DNA of 64,000 nucleotides from Schizophyllum amplum (GCA_007026445.1 VDMD01000034.1:186001-250000), one strand, 5' to 3'; shown: positions 11,785 through 24,081, numbered from the stretch's first letter. Translations and numbers: made by a program. Notes: generated from the sequence alone by a model not told the origin.

Positions 11785-13536
11785 ATGTTCTCTGATTACC
11801 TTGAGGCGGTCGACTTGAGCGCCACGCTGTGTCGTGCATGCGGCACTTCCTTGTCCGCGTCGATGTTGTCCGCTCTGAATCCTATGGACGTCCTCCGGTC
11901 AGACATGCTTCCCGCGGACAACGAGGTTTCCGACATTCGCCATGCAATTTCTGCAGAACTGATCTCCATTCGCACGTACGCTGAGGCAATATCCGACCTC
12001 GAGTCAAGACTAGAGCGGCTGCGTACCCAGCACGGTCTTCTCGTTGCCAACCTGAGACACAAGCGCTCCTTACTGGCACCCATCCGGCGCCTGCCTCCCG
12101 AAGTTCTCGCCATCATCCTCACCTTTGCCTTCTCTGCCGTCTTCCGCCACAAACCGGACAGTACGCGCATCTGGCGGCATCCTATCCTACGCGTCTGCAG
12201 ACGCTGGCGTACGGTCGCATTCGCGACCTCAAACATGTGGGCCGACATCGTCCTCTACCCGATACACGATCGGTACTGGCGCAAGACCCTCAGAAGGTGT
12301 ATGCGGCTATCGAGGAGTCGCCCGTTGAACATCTGCTTGGATGGCAGGTGCCCGCGATGGCGCTGTGAGCGGGCTGCGCGACCGATGGTACCGAAGCGCG
12401 AATGGAAGGCGATGGCGGATTTGCTCCATGCAACCGCTTCCAGGTGGCGAGGTCTATGCCTGAACAAAATATGGCCGCCCAGCGAACTTTTTGAGGGAAG
12501 TCGGCCACTGCCGTTGCTCACAACACTCGAACTCACGAGATGCGAGTTCAACTCGACCGACAAAACCAGGGTCTCCGCGATGTCGTTTTTCACGGACTGT
12601 CCCGCCCTGCTTGATGTTCGCGTCGTGGATGTGGCCATATTCCCCTCAGATCTGCCCTGGGCTCAGTTCTCCGTATTGGACCTCGATGTGCGCTATGAGC
12701 ACGATCTCGATGCATGTGTCGAGCATCTGCAAGCGTGCCACAATCTGCAGAGCTTGAATCTCGCTACACGATCTGGGAGCGTTGAACTTCCTCACCTCCA
12801 CCTACCTGCTCTGCGATGCATCCAACTCCACGGTAGTGCGGTCAACCTCCTCGACACCCTGACTGCCCCTCGCCTCCAGGACATCTCCATCATGTCGTGC
12901 AGGTCCATGGGCAAACTTCTTGCTTTTGCAGATCGGAATCACGGTATCGCTCGCGGCATTTCATCTCTTATGCTAAGTTTTGAAGTGGAGCCTGAATCTG
13001 AAGACGATCACGAGCCTGAATCTGGAGACGATCACGAGCATTGGGTGAAGCTATGCACAGCTTACGAAAGCCTCTCGCGCTTGTCGATCCATAACCTCTT
13101 AGATGATCATGACTTCTTTCTCTTTATGGCGCGGTCTCTCACATCTCATCCGAACCTCCTTCCAAACCTCGTTTACCTCAATTTCTGCGATGCTATTGTC
13201 ACGTCTCGAGAAGGCATGGACGCACTGATCGACCTCCATGACCGTCTCACAAGCAACCGATGCACCGATGCAGCTACGTTTGAGATGGTCGTCGCTTATG
13301 CCGGTAGGCCAGTACACGAGAAGGGGATCATCGTGGCCGGGTTGATGTCGCGTGCCGAAAGAGAGTCGCGCCCGGGACGTTTCCAGTGGCCGACGAACGA
13401 CTCTGACCCCGAAGACGAGTCGGAACCGGACGAAGAGCCAGAACCGGAGGAGGACTTCGAAGACGACATGTACTCGGAAGATGGCTCGGACCCGCAGGAC
13501 TCGAACGATGAAGACATGGATGAGTACTATATGTAG
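11785..13536 (+). CDS. F-box protein with leucine-rich C-terminal region (583 aa)
   Basis: Single-exon frame with an ATG start. The N-terminal part has a Cys pair (CRACG) and a coiled coil (about residues 50-90: IRTYAEAISDLESRLERLRTQ class). This runs directly into the F-box (about 95-150), with the hallmark IRRLPPEVLAIILTFAF and a following CRRWRTVAFATSNMWADI. The remainder has irregular leucine-rich repeat-like segments typical of agaricomycete F-box proteins, then an extremely acidic tail (about 530-580) rich in Glu, Asp and Pro. Such proteins are presumed substrate adaptors of SCF ubiquitin ligases; no substrate can be inferred. It is divergently arranged with the M28 peptidase, 284 bp apart. 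Paralogous architecture is seen at 56334-58070 and, without the coiled coil, at 60349-61860. Confidence 0.85.
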   Translation: MFSDYLEAVDLSATLCRACGTSLSASMLSALNPMDVLRSDMLPADNEVSDIRHAISAELISIRTYAEAISDLESRLERLRTQHGLLVANLRHKRSLLAPIRRLPPEVLAIILTFAFSAVFRHKPDSTRIWRHPILRVCRRWRTVAFATSNMWADIVLYPIHDRYWRKTLRRCMRLSRSRPLNICLDGRCPRWRCERAARPMVPKREWKAMADLLHATASRWRGLCLNKIWPPSELFEGSRPLPLLTTLELTRCEFNSTDKTRVSAMSFFTDCPALLDVRVVDVAIFPSDLPWAQFSVLDLDVRYEHDLDACVEHLQACHNLQSLNLATRSGSVELPHLHLPALRCIQLHGSAVNLLDTLTAPRLQDISIMSCRSMGKLLAFADRNHGIARGISSLMLSFEVEPESEDDHEPESGDDHEHWVKLCTAYESLSRLSIHNLLDDHDFFLFMARSLTSHPNLLPNLVYLNFCDAIVTSREGMDALIDLHDRLTSNRCTDAATFEMVVAYAGRPVHEKGIIVAGLMSRAERESRPGRFQWPTNDSDPEDESEPDEEPEPEEDFEDDMYSEDGSDPQDSNDEDMDEYYM

Positions 13537-13978
13537 AAGGACATGAACACGGGTGACTTCATAGGGTACGGCTTGTCATACCTTTGTCACCTAGGACTGA
13601 CCGAACTCGCGCTGGCCAGCGCGAAAGGGAACATGTGCCATGTTGGACATAGACGGATTGTATGGCATGTTACTCTCGGCTTATGTCCCTTATGAAGTAC
13701 CGATGTCGATTAAAGATGCGCATAAGTAGCCAAACGCACGAGATTGAACTCGTTGCCGAAGGGCGACTCGATCCTGTATGGCATCGATGCACTGTGAACA
13801 CCGGACACTCTAAACAACAAGTAGGCCTTCTCTGAGCTAGTCCCCACCACGAACAGTAACTTACTTACAGACTCAACTTCAACGCTGATTCGAGAGGACA
13901 AGTGACATCAGATACATTGATCAGATAATTCGTAAAATACATATTCTTTCATGGGTCATCAAGCACTACATCCTTCTG
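13537..13978. other. Intergenic between F-box gene and sugar transporter
   Basis: The genes converge here, so this should hold both 3' ends. I see an AT-richer stretch at 13925-13950 (ATTCGTAAAATACATATTC) and no coding signature. Confidence 0.6.
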
Positions 13979-16184
13979 TCATGTCTTCACCTCTACGTCG
14001 TCCTCCATATGATCTGTCGAGTCGCCGCCAGTTTCCACCGCCTGCGCCATTGTCGTCTTCCCACTCGCCACCTGCGCCTTCAACTTCGCGAAATGCCGCT
14101 CCTCCTCCCATGTCCACATGCTCTTCGACGCGAAGAGCATATCCATCTCCTCCAGCGTCCGATTTGCTGTCTCCGGGTACAGCGCGTATACGACGGGAAT
14201 GCATAGAAAGTTGACGGCGCCGAAGATGTGCAGCGCGCTGGGGACGCGTGTGAGCAATGATTTAGGTGGACGCACGCGAGAGAGGCTCACTTTTCACCCA
14301 AGGAGGACAGCATCACGGGCGTGAGCATCATAAGCCAGCCGTTTCCAACCGACCAGCCCATGACACCGAAGGCATTGCCCTTCGCGCGCACTTCAAGCGG
14401 GAAGATCTATCGACGTTGTGAGCTCGAGGTAATCGCAAAGTGCGAACGGGATGAACCCACCTCCGTCGGATACACCCATGGAATCGTCAACCACGTCGCG
14501 CCGAAAACGAAAGTGTACAGGAACACGAAGAAAGTCGTCGCTCCTCCGTACCCGGCTGCGTTCTCTGGGTTGTCCTTGAGCAGCCGCGCGAACGCGCCTG
14601 CGAGGATCAGGGAGATGCCCTGACCGACACAGCCCCAATACAAGCCCATGCGCCGGCCGAATCTGTCAATCGTGACCACAGCGAGCAGCGTCGAGATACA
14701 GTATGTGATCTGTGCGCAGCGGATCAGCATGAATTCTTCAGTCTTCTTCGCAAAGCTTGCTCACGTTATTCAACCCGGACAACCACTGCGTCTTGCGCGC
14801 ATCGTACCCCGCCTGCGCAAAGATCGTCGGCGCGTACACCGTGATCGCCGCAATGCCGCACCACTCCTGCAGAATCTGCAGCCACACGGCGAGATTGATG
14901 CGGCGCGAGATGTGCAGGTCGCCGTCGCCGATCGAGAAGAGCATGTTCCAGTAGTTGTTCATTTTGCTGTGCTTCTTCTCGAGCTGCACGACGTCAACGA
15001 TCGAGGCGAGCTCCTCTTCAGCGGAGTGTAGTTCGGGGTCGGTGTCCTCAGAGCGGAGGTGTTCCAAGATATGACGTGCCTCCTCGATGCGACCGACCTT
15101 GACGAGCCAGCGAGGAGACTCGGGCATCCAGTAGATGGCGATCTGCGATACAGTTACAGTTAGAGGATGCTGAATGCGCTGTATACGGGGAGGCCTACCA
15201 TGAACATGGCGAGAGGGACTAGTTGGAATGCAATGGGGAATCGCCAGCGGACCTGCGTGTCGCCATCGCCAACAAATCCTGTGCGGAAGGCATCAGATAC
15301 GAGCGGAGCAAGCTAGCGGTGTACGTACCGAGGGCGAACTATAAGGAGGTGCTTCAGTAAAATAGTACTAATGAGGGAGGAAAGATCACACACCTCCAGC
15401 CAATATGCTACAACGACGCCAAAAATGTTCTGGAGATATGTTTAGCAAGCACTCGGTAGTATGTTTGAGGAAGAGCGTACCAAGGTGAACTCCATTGCGA
15501 TGAAGGCACCTCTAGACTTATGGCTCGCTACTTCCGCCGACCATACTGGGACAACGGCATTCAAGTACCCCGTCCCAATTCCGTTGATGACGCGAGCGCA
15601 TAGCATCCTGCCGTGGGCGTCAGTACTTTCACTCGTGATCCCATGGCATATTTTGCGCACCAAGCGAGATTTTGCGCGGAGCACTGCAAAGCGGCACCAA
15701 AAATGACCCATGCGCAACCGTGAATCATGGTCTTAATACGGCCTATGCGGTCGCCCAAGACACCAGCGATGATACACCCTATCAAAGTGCCAAAGTAGTA
15801 GACTGCGAGACATGTCAATGAGTATCTGTTGGGAAGGGAGCAGGACGCTACGCACTGGCGACGATTCCTCCTTGTCTCTCAGAGTTCGTGACGGTTGCAA
15901 CCCAGCCTTCAGACTTCCCTTGGTACTCTGAGTACCCAAGGCCCATGGTTCTGACATAGTCAGGCGAGGTGTTGACCCCTGCGTAGGTGAAGTAAGCATC
16001 GCATGCGCGGCTGCAGCGTGCGCCTACATACCTCCCATCATTCCTTGGTCATATCCAAAGCTATCGAGCCATTCAGCCGCCTGTCTCTCCCGATCAAGGA
16101 GTAAACGACGTACAAAAAGATAGCAAGCCCTGCGACAAAATTGATCATGTACACGAGCTTCTTGCCCTTCAATTTCGTCCTCAT
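13979..16184 (-). CDS. MFS sugar porter (monosaccharide/hexose transporter family)
   Basis: Spliced gene, ATG at 16184. The first exon gives a basic N terminus (RTKLKGKK) and the start of TM1. After an intron with GTACGT donor and ATAG acceptor the frame continues FFFGYDQGMMGG, the TM1/loop motif of fungal monosaccharide transporters. The lumenal loop after TM1 is GLGYSEYQGK-like. Other family marks are the PESPRWL motif closing TM6 with KVGRIEEARHIL, VTIDRFGRRMGLYWGCVGQGI in the second half, and the C-terminal VYALYPETANRTLEEMD signature. The tail is short and acidic. Twelve membrane spans are expected. The likely role is proton-coupled uptake of hexoses or a related sugar at the plasma membrane; the sequence does not show which sugar. 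A TATA box lies 80 bp upstream. Confidence 0.92.
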
Positions 16185-17221
16185 CGTGCAGGCGTCGGGT
16201 GGGGGAGGCGTGAACAGGAAAGGGGAGGAAAGACTTCGCCGGCAACTCAGATGACGCGCGCCATTTTATAGCGCGAATGGGGCGGCTTTTGTCCCGGCAT
16301 AAGCAAAAGCGAGGAGTGAGGGGTGAATGCGGAGAGATCATATCGGAAGCATGTAACCCCGCGGGCGCCGGTATCTTGAGGAGAAGAAGAATGCGGGGTC
16401 GCAGACGTCACCGGGGACGCCCATTGTTCACCTGAGAGAGAAGAAAAGGGCTTCTTCAGTACGTGTGTACGACCTTCGCAAGCCTTCGCAAGCGCAAAGT
16501 CGATTGAGGTTCCTAGCAGCATCTGCTCAACCTCAGAATGATTCAAGATGGAGGATTGAGAGGAAAAGCGTGAGAAACTACAAGGGCGCGTGACCATTGC
16601 TCATATCCGGACCGCGTTTCCGGTCGCTGCTTCCCACCGCCACTGTCAGGCGGCTCACCCCGTCGGGTTTCCGACATGCGAAACGCTTCAGAGAAAAGGC
16701 GTTTTGCCATTTGGGCACGTATAGGCGGCCGAGATGTGATGCGCTTCAGGCTTCAGTACTTCAGTACTTACTTCAGTACCTTGCCGTTGCAATGCAAAAA
16801 CAAATTCAGCCTTGTTCAACCCCGCTTCAGGCTGCCAGTGCTAAGTACCGACCCCGGCATCGTCCCCGAACCCCAGTCCCCTCCCCCATAAAACGTGTTT
16901 AGGATGATTACTACTCTTTTCAGGGCTATCTCCGATAAAGGTCAATAAAGTGTGGGCATCGCCTGGATCTGGCCTGGATCGCCAGGATCCGAACGTCGAG
17001 GAATTCTCTCACCGAGCTGCCCTTTCAACGCAGCGCAAGTGCCACTGTGGAGGACCGGGCGGGCTTCCCAACTAAATACACATGACATCGAGCCTTCGAT
17101 ATGCGTCTCTCTCTGGTTGCCAATTGAAGTCATGAAAGATCCATTCAAGTCGTGAACGTCTATTGACACTGCAGCCTCTCTGCATCCGTCACGATAGACG
17201 GTTTCTATCGTACCTTCCACC
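16185..17221. other. Intergenic, promoter of sugar porter plus spacer
   Basis: The part next to 16184 is the sugar-porter promoter. At 16747-16785 the sequence GCTTCAG GCTTCAGTA CTTCAGTA CTTACTTCAGTA forms a short direct repeat of CTTCAGTA. No coding signature was found. Confidence 0.55.
16264..16270 (-). promoter_or_regulatory. TATA box of the sugar porter gene
   Basis: TATAAAA on the minus strand, about 80 bp upstream of the ATG at 16184. Position and sequence are textbook for a TATA-driven, inducible fungal promoter. Confidence 0.6.
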
Positions 17222-19058
17222 TCACTCGCTGCGAAGACGCCGCGGCAGTAGCGTAACGCTTGTATAGACAGCGCAGGCCGCTGCACATCCCAGAAGGATG
17301 TACACCAATTTTCCGCCCACTAGCTGTCGATCCACAGAGAGCGAGAAAAGCGACGTCGCCACCCACGGGGAGAACGTCCGGATCAACGTCCCCGCAGTCT
17401 GCGCTATGCCGTTGACGGCTCCGAGCGCGTTGCTGCTCGGCGAACTGTCCACAATGAACATATGAATCGTTCCTGCGAGAATATGGCTTAGACAGCGTGG
17501 CGCAGCGTAAGATCATAGTATGCGTACCGTATCCCACATAAATCAGCGACAACAGCGCAAGATGTACGGCTATCAGGGCACCCACAGCACCATTGACGCT
17601 CCCGGCAGCCTTCGCGAACGCATTTTCCATTGGATAGAGCACAAAAATCAACGGGATGGCCAAGAGGGTCGTGATCTGCGTTTTGAACGCGCCGAAGCGG
17701 TCGATGATGCGTGGGGCGGCATATAACTGGAAGAAAACATTGTAGACGCCCCATACCGCGAGGACGACGCCGATATCGCGCGATGAGAATCCCAGGCCAC
17801 CGTCGGCGATGCTGGTGTAGCAGAATATGGGCAAGAGGGCGGCCATCGCCATGTCAAAGAAGGCAACGAAGCCATAGACGACGAGAACCCTGCGCACAGG
17901 CGCGCTGCGGACGAGTGCAGTAAGCGGCGGAGGAGCAGGCTCGTCGCGCGGGTTGGCGGGTGCTTCTCCGCCGATAGCCCCGTAGCCTTCGGTTCGTGGC
18001 TGACTGCTGACTAGTTGTCCTGTCTTCGCGGGAAGTGTCTATAACGACATTCGTTATTGAGGCTCAATTTGACAGAAAGCGGGCGGACATACCTCCTTCA
18101 GATCGAACAAGGCGAAGATGAAGACGAGCAACGCCAGGGAGCCCGAGATTGCGCAAGGCAGGAAGTAGGGGTACTTGACAAGCAGAGTAATTCCCCCAAA
18201 GACATCAGGGAACTCGGTCGCCGGGTTTGCTGTAGCGCCAATCAACGGACTGAAAAACCTGATCAGAGAAAAACTCTACTATCAAGGGCTGGTTGGCACT
18301 CACGCCAGCGTATCGGCCACAGACCACATCAGAGGCATCATTGCAAAGGCCTTGGCTCTGTTTGTACTGTCCGTGAGCTGAGAGCCATGTCAGCTTGGCC
18401 GATCACGTCGTATGCAAGTAAAAGAGAAAACGCGCCTCAGCCATGACGCTCTTGGACACCCCTACAGGCTTCATTTATGCTTTGCGCACATCAAGACGTA
18501 ACGAGAGGCGCACCTATATTGCCATTGAACATTCCCTGCAGGAACCGAAACAGACAGAGCTGCCAGAATGACTTGGAGAGCCCAAAGGCGTACATCGATA
18601 GCGCAAGGCCCAATGGTCCAAAGAGTAGAACGGGACGTCTTCCATAGTAGTCGGATAACCTGCCCCATTGCAGACACGTCAAGAACTCCGAAAAGAAAAA
18701 CATCGATTCCTAGAGGTGATGCGACGATATCAGAATAAAATTGAGCACGTAGAAAAATTTCAAGGCTCGTACCACAATGCCTACGCGCGATCTTTAGCTT
18801 TCAAGCGCTCATACGAGAACAAGTCCACGCACCAGCATAGTACCCAATCGTCTTCGGGTCTCCATGAGTAACCCCAGTCTCCAGAACGAGCTGCGCGATG
18901 AAGGGGTAGATGACCATCCCCGTCAACGGCTCGCTGAACTGGATGAGATAAACGATCGCCAGCTGTCTGTATGGCAGCGGAGAGCGCTTCTGCTCGACCG
19001 TGGGCTCCACGCGCTCGATATCCTGATGGAGGAGGGGCTGTTCCTCGGCGACGGCCAT
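17222..19058 (-). CDS. MFS transporter, DHA1-like, tandem copy A
   Basis: Spliced gene, ATG at 19058, opening with a cytosolic EEQPLLHQDIE-type tail. TM1 is LAIVYLIQFSEPLTGMVIYPFIAQLV. The loop 2-3 signature of the major facilitator superfamily is intact as GRLSDYYGRRPVLLFGPLGL, followed by FGLSKSFWQLCLFRFLQGMFNGNIG. The second half begins RRVLVVYGFVAFFDMAMAALLPIF after an acidic central loop. The last exon (17222-17461) encodes GAVNGIAQTAGTLIRTFSPW and a final span. This resembles the fungal group related to yeast YCR023C and plant zinc-induced-facilitator-like proteins, so a drug, ion-chelate or metabolite proton antiporter is plausible; the substrate cannot be read off. It is paralogous to the gene at 19835-21682 with the same domain order and similar intron placement. 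Confidence 0.88.
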
Positions 19059-19834
19059 GGTGGTGCTAAAGAAAGAAGGACCAGCAGGCGGGCGAATGAG
19101 TCAGAATCCGAGTTCAACGTCTGGTGGCCTCGAACTCGCGGCTTCAAGCCATATTTTGCTTGTATGTGATGGCGTTGTACGTATATCAGTATCGACGTTG
19201 CGCCAGTTCTTGGTGCTTCTGTTCCTGTAGCGCTCATCCCAGCAGAGGGTGCGTGTCGCGCGAGTAGAGCAATGTCGACGGCGATCCCGAGTCCGTGGGT
19301 CATTCAAATCCTGGATAGCACAGGAACAGCGCGGGACAGACGGAGGGAGCCGTAGAAGCATTATCTGGATACTTCGGAGGCAATAGAAGGTACAGTCAAA
19401 TGAGGGAGGTAGCAAGTCAATCGTCGACGCGCACGTCACGACGAGGTCGAGTCAAAAGAAGACACAAAGCCTGCCGTTTCGGGAATGCGGACGCACAGAC
19501 GCTCGACGCTCGTGAGCCTTGTGAAATCAAACGGCAGAGATATGCGGGCTGGGCTTGAATCCTCTGTCCAATAGAAGAGACAGATCGCGAGGTTGTGCTT
19601 GGGCGAAGTAGCGCCACTATACAGAACCATGCATTTACAACATCTTGAGTCGAACATCGTGAGTCACTATGTATACTAATGGAAAAGCCTGAGCAGCCCG
19701 TGCTTCGTATGTTGGCCGTGAGTATGAAGAGTAAAATGAGTATATGCAATGACTTTGCGCGGTGAGTATGTGCAGACGGATGCTTGTATCTGAGAGTCGA
19801 ACCAGTACACAATGATAAGGCGTCGCGCCGTCCT
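19059..19834. other. Intergenic between the two tandem MFS genes
   Basis: Promoter of copy A and 3' region of copy B. Frames here lack membrane segments or known motifs, so no third transporter relic is visible. Confidence 0.55.
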
Positions 19835-21682
19835 CTAATGGGCGTTGCGTAGATGTTTCGGTAACCTCGTAGTCGCGAGGAAAGCGATGCAAGCCATGGA
19901 TATAATCAGCAGAAAGACAAGGCGGCCCCCCAAGATATCCTTCTCCAGGGACAGGGATAGAAGCGACGTCGATAGCCATGGCGCGGATGTACGCCCCAGA
20001 GTCGCCATGGCCTGCGCCAAACCGTTGACCGCGCCCATCGAGTTATGCGTTGGCGCGCTGTCGATAATATACATATGTATCGTCCCTGTAGGGCAGCGTG
20101 AGCGGACGAGTGAATGCTGCGCAAGGAAAATACTGACCGTATCCAATATACGTGAAAGACAGGCAGAAGTACTGAAGCGCTAGAAGGGCCAAGGCGAGGC
20201 CGTTGACATGGCCGGCTCGACGTGCGACGAAGTTCTCCAGCGGCAAGAAGGTCGCCATGAGCGCAGTGGCTGTGACAGCCGCCATCTGCATCGGTCGCGG
20301 GCCAAAGCGTTTTATGAGGTAGGGCGAGACGACCAGCTGGAAGACTATGTTGTAGATGCCCCAGACGCCCATGATGGTGCCGATTTCGAGAGGAGTGAAG
20401 CCCAGTCCGCCGTTCTTGATGGGCGCGTAGAGGATGATGGGGACCAAGGCCGACAGAGACATATCACCGAAGACGAAGACGACGTAGGCCAACAGCACCT
20501 TGGCGACGTAGGGGTCGCGTAGTAGAGCGTTTGCCGAAGGCGGTGGTGCGACTTCGGCCTCTGATGCCCGTGCTTCATCTGATATCGTACCATACCCCTC
20601 GGCAGTGCGCTCTTCTTCCAGAGTCGTCGTGCTCGACGCTGAAGAGGACAACCGGCTATTTTTCCCCTTCTTCACGGCGGATGGGAGCGTCTAGAATAGT
20701 CGTTAGACAATTGATGGGAAAGGTCATCGGGCTTCAGCTCACCTCGATGAGATAGAAGTACGCGAAGATGAACACGAGCAGGGACCCCGTGGCGGAAAAC
20801 ACACAGGGCAACAGGTACGGATATTCCTCGAAGAGTCTTACGCCGCCAAATACGTCCGGGAAGTGCTTCGCAGGGTTCGACAGGGTGCCGCCGATGAATG
20901 GGCTACGTACGGTCAGTAACATGAACGGCTTTCTATAGAATGAGAGACATACGCGAGGGTTGTCGCAACAGACCAGTTGAGCGGCATTATAGAGAACGCA
21001 CGCGCACGATTGGTTGAGTCGGTGACCTACGTGGGAGCGAATGTAAGACATTGCATCCCTTTCATAGCACGAGTCGCACCTCGGCCATTACGCTCTTCGA
21101 CACACCTGCGGCAGCGGCTTCAGTTTGAGTCGGAATGTACAAACAGTCAACGCACCAACGTTCCCATTGAACACACCCTGCAGAAAGCGGAAGACACAAA
21201 GCAGCCAGAACGACTTGGCGAACCCGAAGCCGTACGTCGCAAGTGCTAACCCCAGAGGAGCGATGAGCAGGATTGGGCGGCGACCATGGTAGTCGGACAG
21301 CCTCCCCCATTGCATGCACGTCAGGAACTCGGAGAAGAAGAACAGTGATTCCTAGGCGGCAAATCAGACAAGATAGACGCTCGTCAGCGTCGCAGTACGA
21401 ACCACGATCCCTGGCGCGCCTGTTAGCTTTCTATCGCTTTTCCGCGGCTTGCGACGCACCTGCATAGTACCCTATAGCCTTGGGGTCCCCTCCCGTGATC
21501 CCAGTCTCCTGCACCAACTCCGCGATAAAGGGGTAGATGACCAGCCCAGTCAGCGGCTCGCAGAACTGAATCAGGTAGACGATGGACAGCTGCCTCAGCG
21601 GCAGTGGCGTCTCCTTCTTTGGGCGCTCGGGAGACTGCTCGACGTCTTCTGCCAGGAGGGGGCGAGTCTCCTCTGTGGCCAT
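19835..21682 (-). CDS. MFS transporter, DHA1-like, tandem copy B
   Basis: Spliced gene, ATG at 21682. The N-terminal tail (TRPLLAEDVEQSPERPKK) aligns with copy A, and TM1 is LSIVYLIQFCEPLTGLVIYPFIAEL. The MFS loop 2-3 motif is GRLSDYHGRRPILLIAPLGL, then YGFGFAKSFWLLCVFRFLQGVFNGNVGAL. The central loop is acidic and Ser-rich, starting the second half with DPYVAKVLLAYVVFVFGDMSLSAL. The last exon has SMGAVNGLAQAMATLGRTSAPW, ending RLPKHLRNAH. It is the head-to-tail paralogue of copy A; the two differ throughout, so the duplication is not recent. Expected at the plasma or vacuolar membrane. Substrate unknown. Confidence 0.88.
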
Positions 21683-22292
21683 GATGGGGGGAGGGAAAAC
21701 GTATCCTGCTCAGCCCGCGGCGTACTCGTTAAGTATCCGTTGATGCATGCTACTTATTAGATGCATGCGTCGATTGATAGGCGTCCTCAATTGGTCATCG
21801 AATCATCTGTCTCTTGCAGCGTGCGATGAAGCGGTAACGGATGAGTCAGAAGGAACACTGATGATTCAACAGTTCAGGATGTCCCATACGGCAGTTGTAC
21901 GGCAGGCTTTGGGCTATAGAACATTGAACAAAGCAGTACAAGGCCGTCTACGTAGTGGCCGGCTTCCTGTCTTCCAGACAGGACTGAACACGAACAACAA
22001 GAATGCAGAGACGTCAAATATGCCATTGGATATTAGGCAAACCGTAAGATAGACAAGAGTAACGAAAGCTAACGTGCGTAATAAATTATAGAGATCCAGT
22101 TCAGCCTTGCAGTCGTTGGTAATCAGTAGTTTCCGAAAGTCGTCTGTCTCTACCTCCCAAAGTCGTAGGAAGTCTCCCAAAGTTCGTTGGGGCACCCATC
22201 ATCATAAGGAGAGTGGAGAGTGACGGCCCATTGAGCATCGTGAGTAGACCAAGCTTGACGCGGTGTCAGGCTAGGCTAGATCAGGCCAAACC
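21683..22292. other. Intergenic, MFS copy B promoter and lectin 3' end
   Basis: AT-richer than its surroundings around 21880-22110. A short duplicated phrase, CCCAAAGT.GT(A/T)GG, occurs at about 22155-22190. No coding signature. Confidence 0.5.
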
Positions 22293-23973
22293 TTACGCCT
22301 TGACCATCTCGAGGGCCCGGCGACGGCGCGCGGGGGAGACGGTGACGGTGGGCAACGAGACGCAGTTGGACGATGAAGCCTGGGCGTGCGGCGCTGGCGT
22401 GGGCTCTTCGCCCTGGTGCCAGGTCGAGGTGCCGTAAACACCCATGGGCTCACTGGAGGACATGTTAGCGGAAAGGTAATAGTGTCGTAAGATAGATTGT
22501 AAAACTCACGTGTCATCACCGTCGCAGTCCTCGAAGGTGCCGGCGTCGTAGTTGCCGGGCATGTTCTGGACGAGGTCAGTTCGATGTCCCCAACATGAGT
22601 GGAGATGGACAGCATACCCAGTAGCAGCCCATCACGTCGTAGATGTGCTGGCAGTTCTCCGCCGCGTTGGGGCCAACGCAGGCGCGGAAGCAGAACTCCT
22701 TCTCCGAGATGAAGGACGTCCACTCGTGGTACTGCAGCGCATCACCGAACGAGTTGCCGAACACAAGGCCACCGACTACCGATCTGCATCAGCATCCACT
22801 TCCTCCCATAAGCATCAATCAAACGCACTGGGGTTGCCTACAAGTCGGTTACAGGTCAGACATCAACACTTGCTATCGGAGAAACACAGCTACGCACCGT
22901 TACCATCCGCACCGTGCGGGTCGAGCTCGCCGCCGGAGTCGCCCGCCGACAGGTTGATCTTGGTAAAGTCGCCCTGGCCGGTGATCTGCACGTAGTCGGG
23001 CGTCTTGACAAAGTGGACGCCGGACAGGGTGCCGTCGGGGATGATGCGCGTGCCGCGGCCGCTCTTGGTGCACCAAGCGACCTCCTCGCGCTCGGTGTCA
23101 CCGATGGCACCGCCGTTGGGCGGAGCCCACAAGCAGAAGTCGGACGCAGAGCTGTTGGGCGAGGTGAGTGGGAGAGACACAAGCCAGGAGAGGGGAATGT
23201 CGTACTTGATCCAGGCGGTCTGGCACATGGACGACTGGTCCGAGTTGGTGCCGCACTGGTTGGTGCCGACCTGGCCCTCCTCAGAGGTTTGGGGGAGGTC
23301 AGAGGCGGAGTAGCCGACATTCCAGACTTGATTGGCGTTTCCACCGCTGCACGAGTAGAGCTGGGGCTGTGATATATGTTGGTAAAGGCTCAAGAGGACA
23401 AAGATGGATGCGTACGCGGTTGCCGTCGGCGGTGCTGCCGTCCGTGAGGTCGAGGCACTTGCCGTGGTCCTTCCACGAGAGAGTGGTGTCCCACTGCACA
23501 AGCGTCAGTCAGGTGAAATTAGCACGAGGACAATTTTACGCACGATGTTGTAGTAGAACTGCTGGTTCACGCTGCCGTTCGAGCAGGAGTAGACCTGGAG
23601 CTTCGTGCCGTCCGCGTTGTTGCCGTCGGTGACGTCGAGGCACTTGTCGCCGAAGACCTTGATCGCACCGCCGTCGAACGTCCACTTCTGAGCAGCAGCG
23701 CCGCTGACGCATGGGGAGATGGAAACAGCAGCGCCGTCGCTGTTACTGGCCGCGGTGAGGCAGACGCCTATGCTACGTCAGCCTTGCACTAGAAGCAAGT
23801 TCGGGCGAACTGACCGGAGCTCAAGCCAGGCTGGATGAAGAGCTCGCCCTGGAAGCTGTCGGTCTCGTCAGACACATGAGGTTTACAGTACGCGGTACGA
23901 CATACACAGGCGCCTGAGCGTTCGCCGCAGCGATGGCGATAGCCAGAGTGACGAAGGACTGGAGGTTGAACAT
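22293..23973 (-). CDS. Secreted protein with ricin-B (CBM13-like) lectin repeats and a conserved fungal C-terminal module
   Basis: Spliced gene. The ATG at 23973 begins a clear signal peptide (about residues 1-19, FVTLAIAIAAANA). The N-terminal module has two ricin-B/QxW-type repeats: GDKCLDVTDGNNADGTKLQ with YSCSNGSVNQQF, and GKCLDLTDGSTADGNRV with YSCSGGNANQVW, both bearing the carbohydrate-site Asp and Asn pattern. The second module, about 200 residues, contains DFCLWAPPNGGAIGDTERE, PDGTLSGVHFVKTPDYVQ, GGELDPHGADGNG and a Cys-rich end (FCFRACVG, CQHIYDVMGCYWNMPGNYD). I know this second module as a recurrent secreted basidiomycete sequence of unknown activity. The protein probably binds glycans outside the cell or at the wall. 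A TATA box lies about 110 bp upstream. Confidence 0.85.
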
Positions 23974-24081
23974 AACGAGTGACGTGTAAAAAGAGCGGTG
24001 GAGACGTTGAGCAACGTTGAAGATGGTTGGGGGGTGCGTTTGCAGGAGAAACGCAAGGAGGTCGGCGCGCTGCGTCCGCGC

